Source: Epiperipatus broadwayi
Taxonomy: Eukaryota; Onychophora; Udeonychophora; Euonychophora; Peripatidae
DNA length: 64,000 nucleotides
Direction of reading: 5' to 3'
NCBI GenBank assembly: GCA_028023455.1
Contig: JAQFVV010012573.1
Coordinates: 2,166,815 to 2,230,814, forward strand
Of the stretch, positions 37,880 to 49,238 are shown in pieces (the stretch's first letter is position 1; every line of letters starts with the position of its first letter). The notes below the pieces were generated by a model. It was given only the letters and a program-made list of their open reading frames with translations. It made no database searches and was not told where the DNA came from. A program made the translations under genes and the position numbers.

Positions 37880-38280
37880 CTCCCAGTGAGTTACATATAA
37901 ACTAATACAAACCCATCAATAAATAACAAAAAAAACAGTGTGACCCACCTGTTTATTAGTTCAGTTGATTTGAAGCATTCATTTTATTGATATGTCACGA
38001 TGAGGAGCATAAATTCTGTTTATTAATGTGATTTCAGTATGATCATAAACCATTATAAATCATATGAGTAATCAGAAAACTAAGTGGCCTTTTTTATCCT
38101 CTGATTATTTACAAGGATTTCAGAATAGTTTATGGTCATACTGAAATCATATTAATAAACAGAATTCATACACTACATTCTAATACATCAATGTCATCTG
38201 AGCTAAGGAACAATTGGTTCTAGTCTCTTCTTTTCATCTATTGATAGGTTTCTATTAGTTTATACATAGCTCACTGGAGA
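37880..38280. mobile_element. Foldback element IR-6 (~400 bp)
   Basis: The outer ends 'CTCCCAGTGAGTTACATATA' (37880) and 'TATACATAGCTCACTGGAGA' (38261) are inverted copies, followed inward by shared 'AAACTAATA(C/G)AAACC(C/T)ATCAATA'. An inner, better conserved pair is 38008-38050 against 38128-38170 ('AATTCTGTTTATTAATGTGA' and its complement). The middle of the arms is diverged. Only about 215 bp separates it from IR-5. Confidence 0.75.
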
Positions 38281-38284
38281 TCAA

Positions 38285-38976
38285 TATTTTTCATTTTAAT
38301 TTTATTTACTTTGAGTTATTATTATTTATATTTACAATTATACTGGGTTTCATATTATTAAAAAAGTTTTTAAATCTAAAAAAAGTAATTTTAAAACTTA
38401 CTATTTTATTTGCTAAAGTAATTCAAGTAATGCCTGACAATATTCAGAAGTTAAAACTTATTTTTTATGTTCTAAATCTATTTGCTAACTAGAAATAAAT
38501 CTAAAACATAGAATCATTAGCTTTAAGTTGAAATTGTTTATCACAGTATTACATTAAATGTTTGGATTTAGATTGCTCAATAAAATGATGTATTATTATA
38601 GATTAACTTTTTTGCAATCACAGTTTCACAATGCTTTAATGTAATATATTTCCTCAAAAATTAAGAGACATTCTTTTCTTTTTTTCAGTTCCTAAAAATA
38701 GAATGTTTCTTTTTTAAAAAAAAATAATTTATTAGATTCCAATTTTTACTAATATGTCAAGTTCTATGCCCCAAGATTAAATAAAGTAATTAAGTAATAG
38801 GGCTATAATCAATTACACAAGATGACAATAGACTGTTCTGGAATAAAATAAGCAAATTGAATTATTGTTCCTAATTGTAGATGTTAAATATAAATATCAA
38901 CTATTACAGCCTATCATTGCCTTTAAGTTTGCATAAACAAGAAAATTAACTGATATATATATATGTTAAAACGAAG

Positions 38977-39007
<31 letters not shown>

Positions 39008-41270
39008 ATAGAAACAGTAATACAATTAATACTTTTTTAAATTAGCTATCCAGATGGCAAAATTTACATTTGAACATTTGTATTTGTTTACTCTTGGTGA
39101 AATTTAAATATTAACCTAAACAAACTAATAATGTATGATTATTATTAGTAGTATTTTGAAAAAAATGTTAGCATCCATATGTAACTCTTATGAATTTTTT
39201 CTGGAGATTGATGATGTGGTTTTATCCTGCTGTGAAGTATTTAATTTACCATTAAGTAACATGAAGGTTTTCTTTCAGAGAAATCACCATTGGACATTTG
39301 CTTAAGAATGTGATTCTACAGCTGTCTATAGAAATATTATATCTTTTTTTTAAAAACTGCAATATTGCATACTGATGAATATGAATTTTTTAGCTAAAAA
39401 ATCGGAAAAAGTCAGTGTTTTTGAATAGGCAATAAAATCAAAATATTTTAGTCCTGCTTCTCTATGTTTGATGAATTTAAATTTTTATAATTAATTTCCA
39501 CACTATTTGTGAGATTACTTCAAGAAATTTTTGGAATAACAAAAATTTGATTTTTTGCATAGTTTATTAAATATTCATATTTATTTCACCCAATAATTGT
39601 ATAATAATTATTAAAAACAAAAGTATACATAATTACACTTTATTTTATAGTCTATGTTTAATTTTTAAAAATAGAAGTTAAGATATTCTAGTGTAGCTCG
39701 CAACACTGATTGTAGCATCATTACTGACACTGCTATAGAATCTTTTGAGATATTTTAAAGCAGAATTGTATAGATTTTTCAAAGACATACATTTATTTAT
39801 TTGTACTTTAAAAACAAATTTCAGTCAAAGATGATTTTGTTGAATTTTGTTGAATTTCTAAGATCACTCATGTGACCGTTTTCCTGCACACTCTTCAATG
39901 ATGAAACATCTTTTGTTCTCATTACATATTCTGTTTATTATTATTTTTTCAATTTTTGCAAAGTTCAAATAGGCCTTTTTTGAATGATTTTATTTGTAAA
40001 AATATATATTTCAAATATATAAAGTCCAATTTAATAAATTTTAATATATAGTAATGGTTTAATGCTAAAAACAAGTGTTTAATAATTATAAAAAATGGCA
40101 TCCAGGAGAACAATAAAAATATCACCTTGCTGAAAATTTAAAAAGCTGGTTTACCTTTCATCCAACTATTTATATATGTATATGTAACTATTAATCAAAA
40201 ATATCAAATTACATACAAATATGTATGTGGGAATGTGATTTTCAAAAAGTCATTTTATCAATTGCAAAAAAGCAACATTATATTAATTAATTTGAAGATA
40301 AGTATGGAATAGTAGTTAATATAATCTGCTGTGCACTTAATATGAAACTAAACTCTGAATGGAACTATTGATAACATTTTTTTAGGTAGCTGTGAATTTC
40401 CAAGAAAATTTTGACTTCTGTTAAGTAGATGAAATTTCTCTAAGAAAGAGTAATATTTAAGATGGGATAGCTATCTATAACAATCTCAGTTGATCGTTCA
40501 TTACTGAGCAGTCAATAAATGTTTAGATCTTTTTGCTAAAAGGTGAAATATGATTCAAGCAATGTGAACAATTTTGTTAATTTTAATATAGTGATTATTA
40601 AACAAATTACATTGAAATATGATAATATGATACAATCTTTCTTACTAATGAATGAGTTTTATATCTACAGATCTTACAATTTCAATAATTAGCATCTTTT
40701 ACATAGCCATTTACAATTGTTTTATTATTCTAGAAACAAAGATTTTCAAATGTGTAGAAAATGTTTAATAAATCTACATGTACAATTAATGTAAACTTTT
40801 ATATTTTTATAGGCCATAATGTATCTAAGTAAAAATCCAAAATCCAAATATATCCCAATCATTGTAAATCAGAGAAAAACATTGCAACATTAAGAGAGTA
40901 TGTTCAGATGACAAGGCCACTAACATAGAATTGTATTAGTAGAGTTATTGAAAAGTATAAGAGAGCAGAATCCATACTCTATAAACCATATCATTTTTGT
41001 TAAGAATATCAGTTGATGAATAAATAAAAATCAATCGCTGAATTGCTTGGGTTTCAAAAGAAGTGTGAGTGTGTCAAGTTCCAGAACTGGATTCAGTCTG
41101 AAGATCTTATACTTAAGTGTCTGATACTCTATCACTGCATCAAACTATGCAGAGCATATCAATTTATCTTGACAGGTGTTTGCTATCTTTTGCTAATTAT
41201 AGTAAAAAGTAATTAATATTTTATTGATTGTTTTTTAAAATAAAAGAAACAAAGAGTTTTTTTTTAAGTG
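38285..41270. other. No recognised gene
   Basis: AT-rich; (TA)n at 38977-39004. No frame, RNA gene or repeat family was seen. Confidence 0.55.
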
Positions 41271-41275
41271 TCATA

Positions 41276-41358
41276 GCATCGGCCGGGACCCGAACCCGCA
41301 ACTCGGGCAACTGCCTGCAAGTGCAAGGCAGTCGCGCTGACCTCTCGACCACCAATGT
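41276..41358 (-). mobile_element. tRNA-derived SINE head, GC-rich
   Basis: On the minus strand the order is 'CATTGGTGGTCGAGAGG' (acceptor plus A box), 'CGACTGCC' ... 'GGCAGTTGCCC' (expanded anticodon arm) and 'GGGTTCGGGTCCCGGC' (B box), with an acceptor complement ending 'GGCCGATG'. The 7-bp acceptor pairs with two wobbles. The anticodon region contains an 11-base loop, and about 7 extra bases precede the T arm, so it does not fold as a standard tRNA. Similarity to the tRNA-Gly(TCC)-like sequence at 25233 and the copy at 54814 indicates one family. It is strikingly GC-rich for the window, which suggests a younger copy. Confidence 0.6.
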
Positions 41359-41364
41359 AAGACA

Positions 41365-41875
41365 AGAAACTTAAGCTTTTATATATATATTAAGGAAAAG
41401 TGAGTTTAATATAAGAATGGATTATTGTAAATGTACAGCTATGCTATCATACACTTAAAAAAAAGAATGTATATTTTTATGCGGCCCATTGTTTGCTAAG
41501 CCATGTAACAATATTACTTTTGATATCACTGACCACGTGATTAATAACTGGAGATGTTTGCTAGTGTATTATTGAGCAGTGTATTATTATTTCTAACATT
41601 ATCAACCACGAGATGTATATTTTCAAAGTTATTTATCTATAATGGTGGATATTTTGAGTAAATTCTGTAAATAAAAGTTTTTATTATGCTACTTTTTTTT
41701 TAATTATTTTGTGATGGCGTTATATAATAATAAAAATGTAAATTATTATTTTTTAAATGCTGGAAATGTTTAAAGCAGTTGTATTTTATTCATCAACTTA
41801 TTATAAACTAGGGATTGAAATATTGTTCTAATACTTCGATTTTAGATTATGACTTAAGCAACATTCTTTTTTCAA
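41365..41875. other. No recognised gene
   Basis: AT-rich flank; nothing specific seen. Confidence 0.5.
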
Positions 41876-41879
41876 TTAA

Positions 41880-42030
41880 ATTTAATCTCCTAGGACGCCG
41901 AAAATTAGGCCTCCCATAGTAATCTAGCCGATGGCACGTGACAATCGCGTCAACTTCTAACCTATGTCTATCAAAGTAAAATGAGTGTACAGACGTTTGG
42001 CAATTCTGTCAAGAAATCAAGTTTTTTTCC
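41880..42030. promoter_or_regulatory. CpG-bearing islet with an E-box
   Basis: About 150 bp of balanced composition with CpGs, including 'GATGGCACGTGACAATCGCG' (CACGTG E-box) near 41930-41950 and 'ACGCCGAAAATTAGGCC' near 41895. No frame or repeat partner was found. A regulatory or exon identity is a guess from composition only. Confidence 0.2.
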
Positions 42031-42034
42031 CCCT

Positions 42035-43915
42035 CTCTCTATTTTTTAAAGCGGAACTTTTGAAATTTTTTTCCTTTTTTGTGAAAGAAAAAAATTGAGA
42101 AAGACTTTGTAACGGGAAGATAAGTAATTTTATTTGCAGCTGCTAATAACCTGGAGAAATATAACTTTTGGAAAAAAAACACAGTAGGGGGAGTGTATAA
42201 AAAATCAAATTATATCAATCACGATTATCTATCATATAAAATTTATCTGGGCTATAATAGCAAAGGTCAAACAATCTACTTTTAAATTTGCGCATACGTT
42301 CTATCTTAAATAAAGAAATAAGATAAAAAAAAAAACATACAACCTAAGGTCTAGAGATAATTTAAAATTATGCTTTAAAAAAAATCTCCAAATCAAATGT
42401 AGGCTATTATTAATAAAATGTATAAAGAGATAAATGATACAAAGTAACATTTTTTTAAAAAAAGAAAGTAATAATAATATAGAAAATACAAAAGCGATCA
42501 ACAAATTTGATTTTTCAATTTTATCCAACTTTTTTTAAAAAATCTTATATGTTGTGATATATTTATATATAAATAAATCAAAAATCCAATTTTTTTTTTT
42601 TTAAATTTAAGTTTATTTGTTATATATATAAAAAATCTAGCATAATATTATATGTAATTGCATTTAAGTTTAAGTTTACCTTAGAACATAAATTCATTAT
42701 AAATTGCTACAAATAACACAATAGGCAGAAAAAAACATATGCGCTCACACTAACACAGGTATACATGAACACATTTATGCGTATATACATTTCAAGCGCA
42801 CACAAATTATTTTATTTTAATAATAATATTAAATTTATTTCTTTGAAACAATATAATGATGAAATAGATATATTTAAACTCAGATTTAAAGAATTCCTTT
42901 CAGGTGTTATTCTGGTATTTATAGAAATATTACTCTCAGATATTCAGAGAAAGAAATAATACAATCATCCAAAAATATCAGGCTTAGAAAATATTATTAA
43001 GGGAAAAACTATTATTATTTATTGAAATGGCATTTTCCTTATTTATCACTATCATATATCATAATCAACAATTAGCAGTCAACTTGAGGATCAAAATTTC
43101 TCCAAGTTAAATCCAGTTTCTTTGATTCACAGCTTGCTTTTCCAAATCACTCCAACAACCTTTTTTATTCATTTTATATGCATCTCTTAGTTCAAGCCTT
43201 CAACTATCCATATAATGTCTTTTTCTTTAAATAACATTCAATCTAGCTCCATTGCTCAAATATTTGACTTAATGTCTACTCTTCAACCTTAGCTTTAAAA
43301 AATATTTTTATATCACTGATTCCTTTTAATTATTAACATCTGTTTATTCAAATCACTGTCTTCTTATAATTCATGTACAACAGATTTTTTTAAAAATAAT
43401 ATGAACTCTCTAAAGTTGATTCTATTATTTCTGTCCTCATCAAGTTCATGAATTGTCCTCCTACTGTAATGCATGCACATAGATTTTTTTATTATGCTTT
43501 ATATATCTACAAAACAATAAAATATTTGTTTTTGTTTTTTAATTAAATCCATGCCTGGTTTTGATATTTCTAATGTAAGTCTTTATATACTTCATGATAT
43601 AGTCTAAAATTTCTTTATGACTATGTCCTTAAGAATTTAAATATCAGATTCCTAGATAAACTCTGGTAATACCCTCTATGCAAATACATAGACATATTCA
43701 TTTTTGATATTAAATTAGTTCTGCTAAAAAAGCACTTTATTCAAGTTTAAGTGGGATTAATTTCACCCATTATATTTTTATACATATTAATAATAATGCT
43801 GTATAATCAATAATAATTTCATTATTTCTTGAGGTTTTTTAATCTTTATAAATTTAATTGGAAATCTTACATTTTCACATAAAAAATGCCATGTAATTCT
43901 AGAAGTACTTTATTA
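42035..43915. other. No recognised gene; possible very old retroelement traces
   Basis: Mostly AT-rich. Minus-strand translation of about 43120-43215 gives fragments such as 'LELRDAYKMNKKG' and 'WSDLEKQAVNQRNW', faintly like LINE C-termini, but with too many breaks to call. Confidence 0.4.
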
Positions 43916-43920
43916 TTTAC

Positions 43921-43921
<1 letters not shown>

Positions 43922-43997
<76 letters not shown>

Positions 43998-44042
43998 CAT
44001 CATCATCATCATCATCATTATCATTATTATTATTATTATTAT
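43922..44042. repeat. (TTA)n/(TCA)n trinucleotide microsatellite
   Basis: About 75 bp of pure TTA repeats, then (TCA)~8, then TTA again. Read in frame it encodes a Leu/Ser tract, but there is no flanking gene. Confidence 0.95.
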
Positions 44043-44175
44043 ATAGTTTTTTAAAAAAGTTCTTGCATATATTTTATGTTTTCTCTTTTTAAGAATAATA
44101 TCGTCTTTTCTTCTTTTTTATTCTAGATTTTTGCATGAAAACTTTTTTAAGTAATCCTTGATTATTATTAGAAAA

Positions 44176-45800
44176 CTAATTTTTATTTCTTAAATTAAGG
44201 GCATAACTTTCTTCCACACTCCCCTTAACATTAGAATCTGCACTTTTAATACTCTTTTTCTTATTTTTCTTCTTAGAAACCTTAATAAACTCATTTTCTG
44301 TACTACTATCACTTTCTGTGGAATTTTCCATATTTTCAATATAGGTTGAGGCTTTAACCTTGGCAGCCATTTGCATCATACAAACGATTTTATTTTGATA
44401 GTCCTTCTGTTAAAAAGTTCTTAATTTTGCTTAAATTTGTTTTTAATTAGAATAATAAGTATTTACAAGTATTTCAGCTGTGAAATTTTCTATCAACTCA
44501 AGCTTATGATACAAATAAGTCAGCTTCCAGTGAAATTAGTGAATACTAAACTTTTCAACATGACAACCAGAAGTAGACTTTGTCTTTTCTTCTTATTGCT
44601 GAAATTACTTTTTTGCCAATGCCAAAATGTTGTGTTATTCTTTTGATGTTTTTTTATAGTTTCTCTGGCCATTTGACAATTAAATTTCTTCATTATCTAT
44701 TAATATTCAGAACTCCAGATAGTCATTCTTCTAAACAGGACATTTAAAAATCTTTCATATTTTTCCTTTTCAGTTAGACCTTTCTTTGAGTTAATTAAAA
44801 ATTTATTGGCATCACATTATACAGCATCAATTATCTTATTGAATTCATTCAAATCTGAGCTATCATCAAAACTCTTAATATTTTTAAACAATATCCTAAC
44901 TGTATATTAAACTTATTGGAAGATTTCTAAAAACCAGAGATATCACTTGTTAATATGACTTTATGTTGCCTTTCTAGATTTACATAAATACATTTTACAA
45001 GATATTAATCAATAATCATTTCCTATGTTAAATCTATTAACTATAGCATGATCTTGAAATTTATCTCTTAATGTAACTTTATTTAGATCTTATATGTCCA
45101 TACTCTGCTCTTTTTCCTCAAAAATTGTTTTCTGCAAATTCTACAAGTCTATTTTCTGCTTCATTTTTGTCTCAAATTTACCTACAAAATTTTCATCTTT
45201 ATTTTCTATAACAAATTTTAAAATATTTAGTTTAATCAATAGCATTTTGTACATCTAATTAAAAAATCTTTCATCATAATGAGAACTTATTAGAACATAA
45301 AGTGATTTATCTGAATTTGATAATTTTCATTAAGATAAATACCTAATTTTGCTATTCTATCTTCATGATATTGTTTTTTCTTTCTTCATTTTTATGAATC
45401 TCATTCTGTTTGTGCTTCAAATATTTAAAATTTTATAGTGGAATACATTTTGTCTTTTTAAATAAATTGTCTTGTCACCTCTATTTTTATCTTCATAAAG
45501 CCTGATAATGTCTCATTTAATATTATACAGTTTTTTTTTCAGTTCAAGGGATCTCTAGTTTGTATGTAGATAAATAAAAGATTATTATTGTATTAAAGCT
45601 TAGATACACAGTCAGGAGTTTCTTTGCACATTCTGCCTTTAATTGACAACCACTTCTTTCATTGGGGTCTTTAAGCATCCTAAAAAGAAGGATCATAATT
45701 GACTTTGTCTCTCATGGTTAAAATGAGATTGCCATTGACATTAGTTTAAGATTGTTGATTGAATCTATATTGGGGTCGTCTGTGGTACTTTTTGGTTTAA
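44176..45800 (-). pseudogene. Decayed Lys/Glu-rich coding region, family unknown
   Basis: Several broken minus-strand frames look protein-like: about 45640-45780 ('SINNLKLMSMAISF', 'MLKDPNERSGCQLKAEC'), about 45060-45230 ('FVGKFETKMKQKI', 'VTLRDKFQDHAIVNRFN'), about 44700-44872 ('SSDLNEFNKIIDAV', stop, 'CDANKFLINSKKGLTEKEK'), about 44540-44690 ('CQMARETIKKHQKNN') and the open 68-codon frame 44176-44379 ('ENMENSTESDSSTENEF', then a Lys-rich stretch). The polar, charged, coiled-coil-like composition fits a retroelement gag or ORF1 more than an enzyme. I recognise no domain. At least six stops or frame changes separate the pieces. The continuity is an inference from composition and direction only. 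Confidence 0.3.
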
Positions 45801-46435
45801 AACTCAGAGAAAAGAGGTTATAAATGCTTCATATGTATGTTGATGATCTTTGTTCATTTGCTTTATATATAATCATAAAGTAAGGCAGCTGCTATGATAA
45901 TAATAATTTATTATAAATTTACCCTAATTAAGGTCTTAAATAGGAAAAAATGTATTTCACTATATTTCTTAATTTTAAAAATCTATAACCTCTATTATAT
46001 TGCCCTGTATAATTTGGCATAGTAATAAAATAATAGACTGTTGAGCTCAAGTTCCATCTATCATGGTCCAACTGAATCATTTCTGTTGTGAAAACTTCTC
46101 ATGAATCATTCAATAAACATTAAGATTATTTATGGTCAGAGATTAGTCCCTCTGCTCCTCTAGACCAAGATATGGTATTAAAATGCAGTTAAAACTTCAT
46201 TTTCTAGTAATTTGAGTTAACCATGCAGTAAGCAACCATGTTAGCTATTAAATTAATAATTAATAAGTAGATATCTGCCTCTTTTTAATTAAAGGATAAA
46301 AACAAACAAATGGTTGCCTTAAAGTGATCTATTTTAAATTGGTTTCATTTTATCTATGTGCCAATAACAAATTTAAAATAATTCTGAAAATGTACAAAAA
46401 ATTGTAATTGGAGGTAGAATAATGTGTTTAAAGAT

Positions 46436-48517
46436 ATATATATATTGTAATGGAAACTATATGGTGGCTTACAATTGGACAAGCCAAATATAATGGAACG
46501 TCTATTAGGTATTCCATTAAAATTAAAGAATGAAGAAAAACAAAATTATTCCAGTTATATTTAAATAAATTGTTTAAATGCCCTTCCAGCTGGCTATACA
46601 TAAAACAAATCTGAAATCATGTAAAGCAATGAGACCTATCTTTATAATTTATTTTTAAGGTTGATGTGACTAACCAATCAAATATATATATTAGAAACAA
46701 TAGGACTTTTACTAAATTCAAATATACACATCTAACTATGTAAATTTATGTACCTCTAAATATATAAATGAATAATAATATGTGTAAGTGACCTACAAAC
46801 CAAATAATAAATGAAATATGAAATTATCTTTTATTATTTATAAATTCAATTAATTTCATAATAACTTTGGCATTAAAAGAAAATAAGAATAATATAGTAT
46901 CGCTCTTTTAAATAATTACAAAGGCATTATTTATAAAAACAAATAGTACATCCTTTATTTTATGTTATAGTTCAACTTTAAATAATATTGATGTTTTAAA
47001 TATAAATATAAAGAATAACTATATGTATATACTTGTAATAAGTATATATAGATTAAATATATATAAAGACATATTTTTGCCTAACCATTATAATATAAAT
47101 ATAACAATTCATATATAACTTCAACCTATAAATTACATTTTAAGATTTTTAAATTATTTAAGATAATTATCTGAACATCTATTATACGTCTAATATTATT
47201 ATAAAACAAGATGCTTAAATTGACCACTTATAAAACGTATTTTATAATGAAAAATAAAAGTAAATAAAAAAAAAATATATCAATCTCAAAAATATATTTA
47301 TATATTATTCATACATATATAAAATTATTAAATACCTTTTAAAGTTCATTTAGATAATTTTCCTTTTAAAAGTTAATTTATTCCATGAGTTCTTTTATCC
47401 GTTTACTATTATTATTAGAATGCATTCTATCGAAAGGCGNNNNNNNNNNNNNNNNNNNNNNNNNNNNNNNNNNNNNNNNNNNNNNNNNNNNNNNNNNNNN
47501 NNNNNNNNNNNNNNNNNNNNNNNNNNNNNNNNNNNNNNNNNNNNNNNNNNNNNNNNNNNNNNNNNNNNNNNNNNNNNNNNNNNNNNNNNNNNNNNNNNNN
47601 NNNNNNNNNNNNNNNNNNNNNNNNNNNNNNNNNNNNNNNNNNNNNNNNNNNNNNNNNNNNNNNNNNNNNNNNNNNNNNNNNNNNNNNNNNNNNNNNNNNN
47701 NNNNNNNNNNNNNNNNNNNNNNNNNNNNNNNNNNNNNNNNNNNNNNNNNNNNNNNNNNNNNNNNNNNNNNNNNNNNNNNNNNNNNNNNNNNNNNNNNNNN
47801 NNNNNNNNNNNNNNNNNNNNNNNNNNNNNNNNNNNNNNNNNNNNNNNNNNNNNNNNNNNNNNNNNNNNNNNNNNNNNNNNNNNNNNNNNNNNNNNNNNNN
47901 NNNNNNNNNNNNNNNNNNNNNNNNNNNNNNNNNNNNNNNTAGTTATTCTTTATATTTATATTTAAAACATCAATATTATTTAAAGTTGAACTATAACATG
48001 AAATAAAGGATGTACTATTTGTTTTATAAATAATGCCTTTGTAATTATTTAAAAGAGCGATACTATCTTATTCTTATTTTCTTTTAATGCCAAAGTTATT
48101 ATGAAATTAATTGAATTTATAAATAATAAAAGATAATTTCATATTTCATTTATTATTTGGTTTGTAGGTCACTTACACATATTATTATTCATTTATATAT
48201 TTAGAGGTACATAAATTTACATAGTTAGATGTGTATATTTGAATTTAGTAAAAATCCTATTGTTTCTAATATATATATTTGATTAGTTAGTCACATCAAC
48301 CTTAAAAATAAATTATAAAGATAGGTCTCATTGCTTTACATGATTTTAGATTTGTTTTATGTATAGCTAGCTGGAAGGGCATTTAAACAATTTATTTAAA
48401 TATAACCGGGATAATTTTGTCTTTCTTCAATTTAAATGGAATGCCTCATATACGTTCCATTACATTTGGCTTGCCCAATCGTGGGCTGCCTCATATACGT
48501 TCCATTACAATATATAT
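46436..48517. mobile_element. Very large palindrome/foldback IR-7 with the assembly gap at its centre
   Basis: 46436-47021 is the reverse complement of 47940-48517, about 585 bp per arm with few mismatches. Outer ends read 'ATATATTGTAATGGAA'. The right arm starts at the first base after the gap and pairs with 47021, so the mate of 47022-47439 (418 bp) must lie within the N run if the palindrome continues. In the right arm 'GTAATGGAACGTATATGAGG' (minus strand) occurs twice near the end. No ORF was found in the visible sequence. Confidence 0.85.
47440..47939. other. Assembly gap (500 N)
   Basis: Exactly 500 Ns, a typical placeholder length. It sits inside palindrome IR-7, which is probably the reason assembly failed. 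Open frames crossing the Ns are meaningless. Confidence 1.
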
Positions 48518-48519
48518 CG

Positions 48520-49139
48520 CAATTTTTTTTCTGAAGGAAATTGGATTTATTGAGAAAAATAGTTTGATTAATGCACAAAGCATCTAGCATAAAATTAATC
48601 ATGATCTCTAATGGATTAATAATAATTTGTACATGAAATATTGATCTAAGTAAGAACTTTGACTACTTTATCATGTATCAAATGAATATTATTGATATCT
48701 AATTTTTTTAGATACTAATTCTTGACAAGTAGTCTAAAATTAATGGGGTGATAATTTGAATTTATTGTGAAAGCCAGCTATAACTTTAAATATATAGTAC
48801 CATAACTAATACATGGTCAATCTATCCCTCATAATGTACTGTCCCAAATACTGGCTATTTCTCGTGCAGTAATTAGCTCTGAAGCATATAAATAACAATT
48901 TGAAATCCAGTTATCATACATGCCAAAAATGAAGTTTAATATGAAATACTAATATTAATCATCATAAAAGAAAAGAAAGGTGGTCAAAAACTTTAAATTT
49001 TAACAAAATAAAATTATTTTAATAAAATAAAAGTAATATTGAATATTATCAATGATTTAAAGATGGCATAAATAAGAATTTTATTATATAAAACATCATT
49101 TAAGATCTTTTTATTATATTCTACTTAGAATTTCATTAA

Positions 49140-49238
<99 letters not shown>

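Noticed and set aside
42301-42528. Minus-strand 75-codon membrane-like frame
   Set aside because: Low-complexity AT-rich translation with A/T homopolymers; nothing supports expression.
43886-44092. Poly-Leu/Ser open frame resembling a signal or membrane protein
   Set aside because: Produced by the (TTA)n/(TCA)n microsatellite; no coding context.
47385-47965. Open frames of 181-185 codons
   Set aside because: Almost entirely undefined residues across the 500-N gap.
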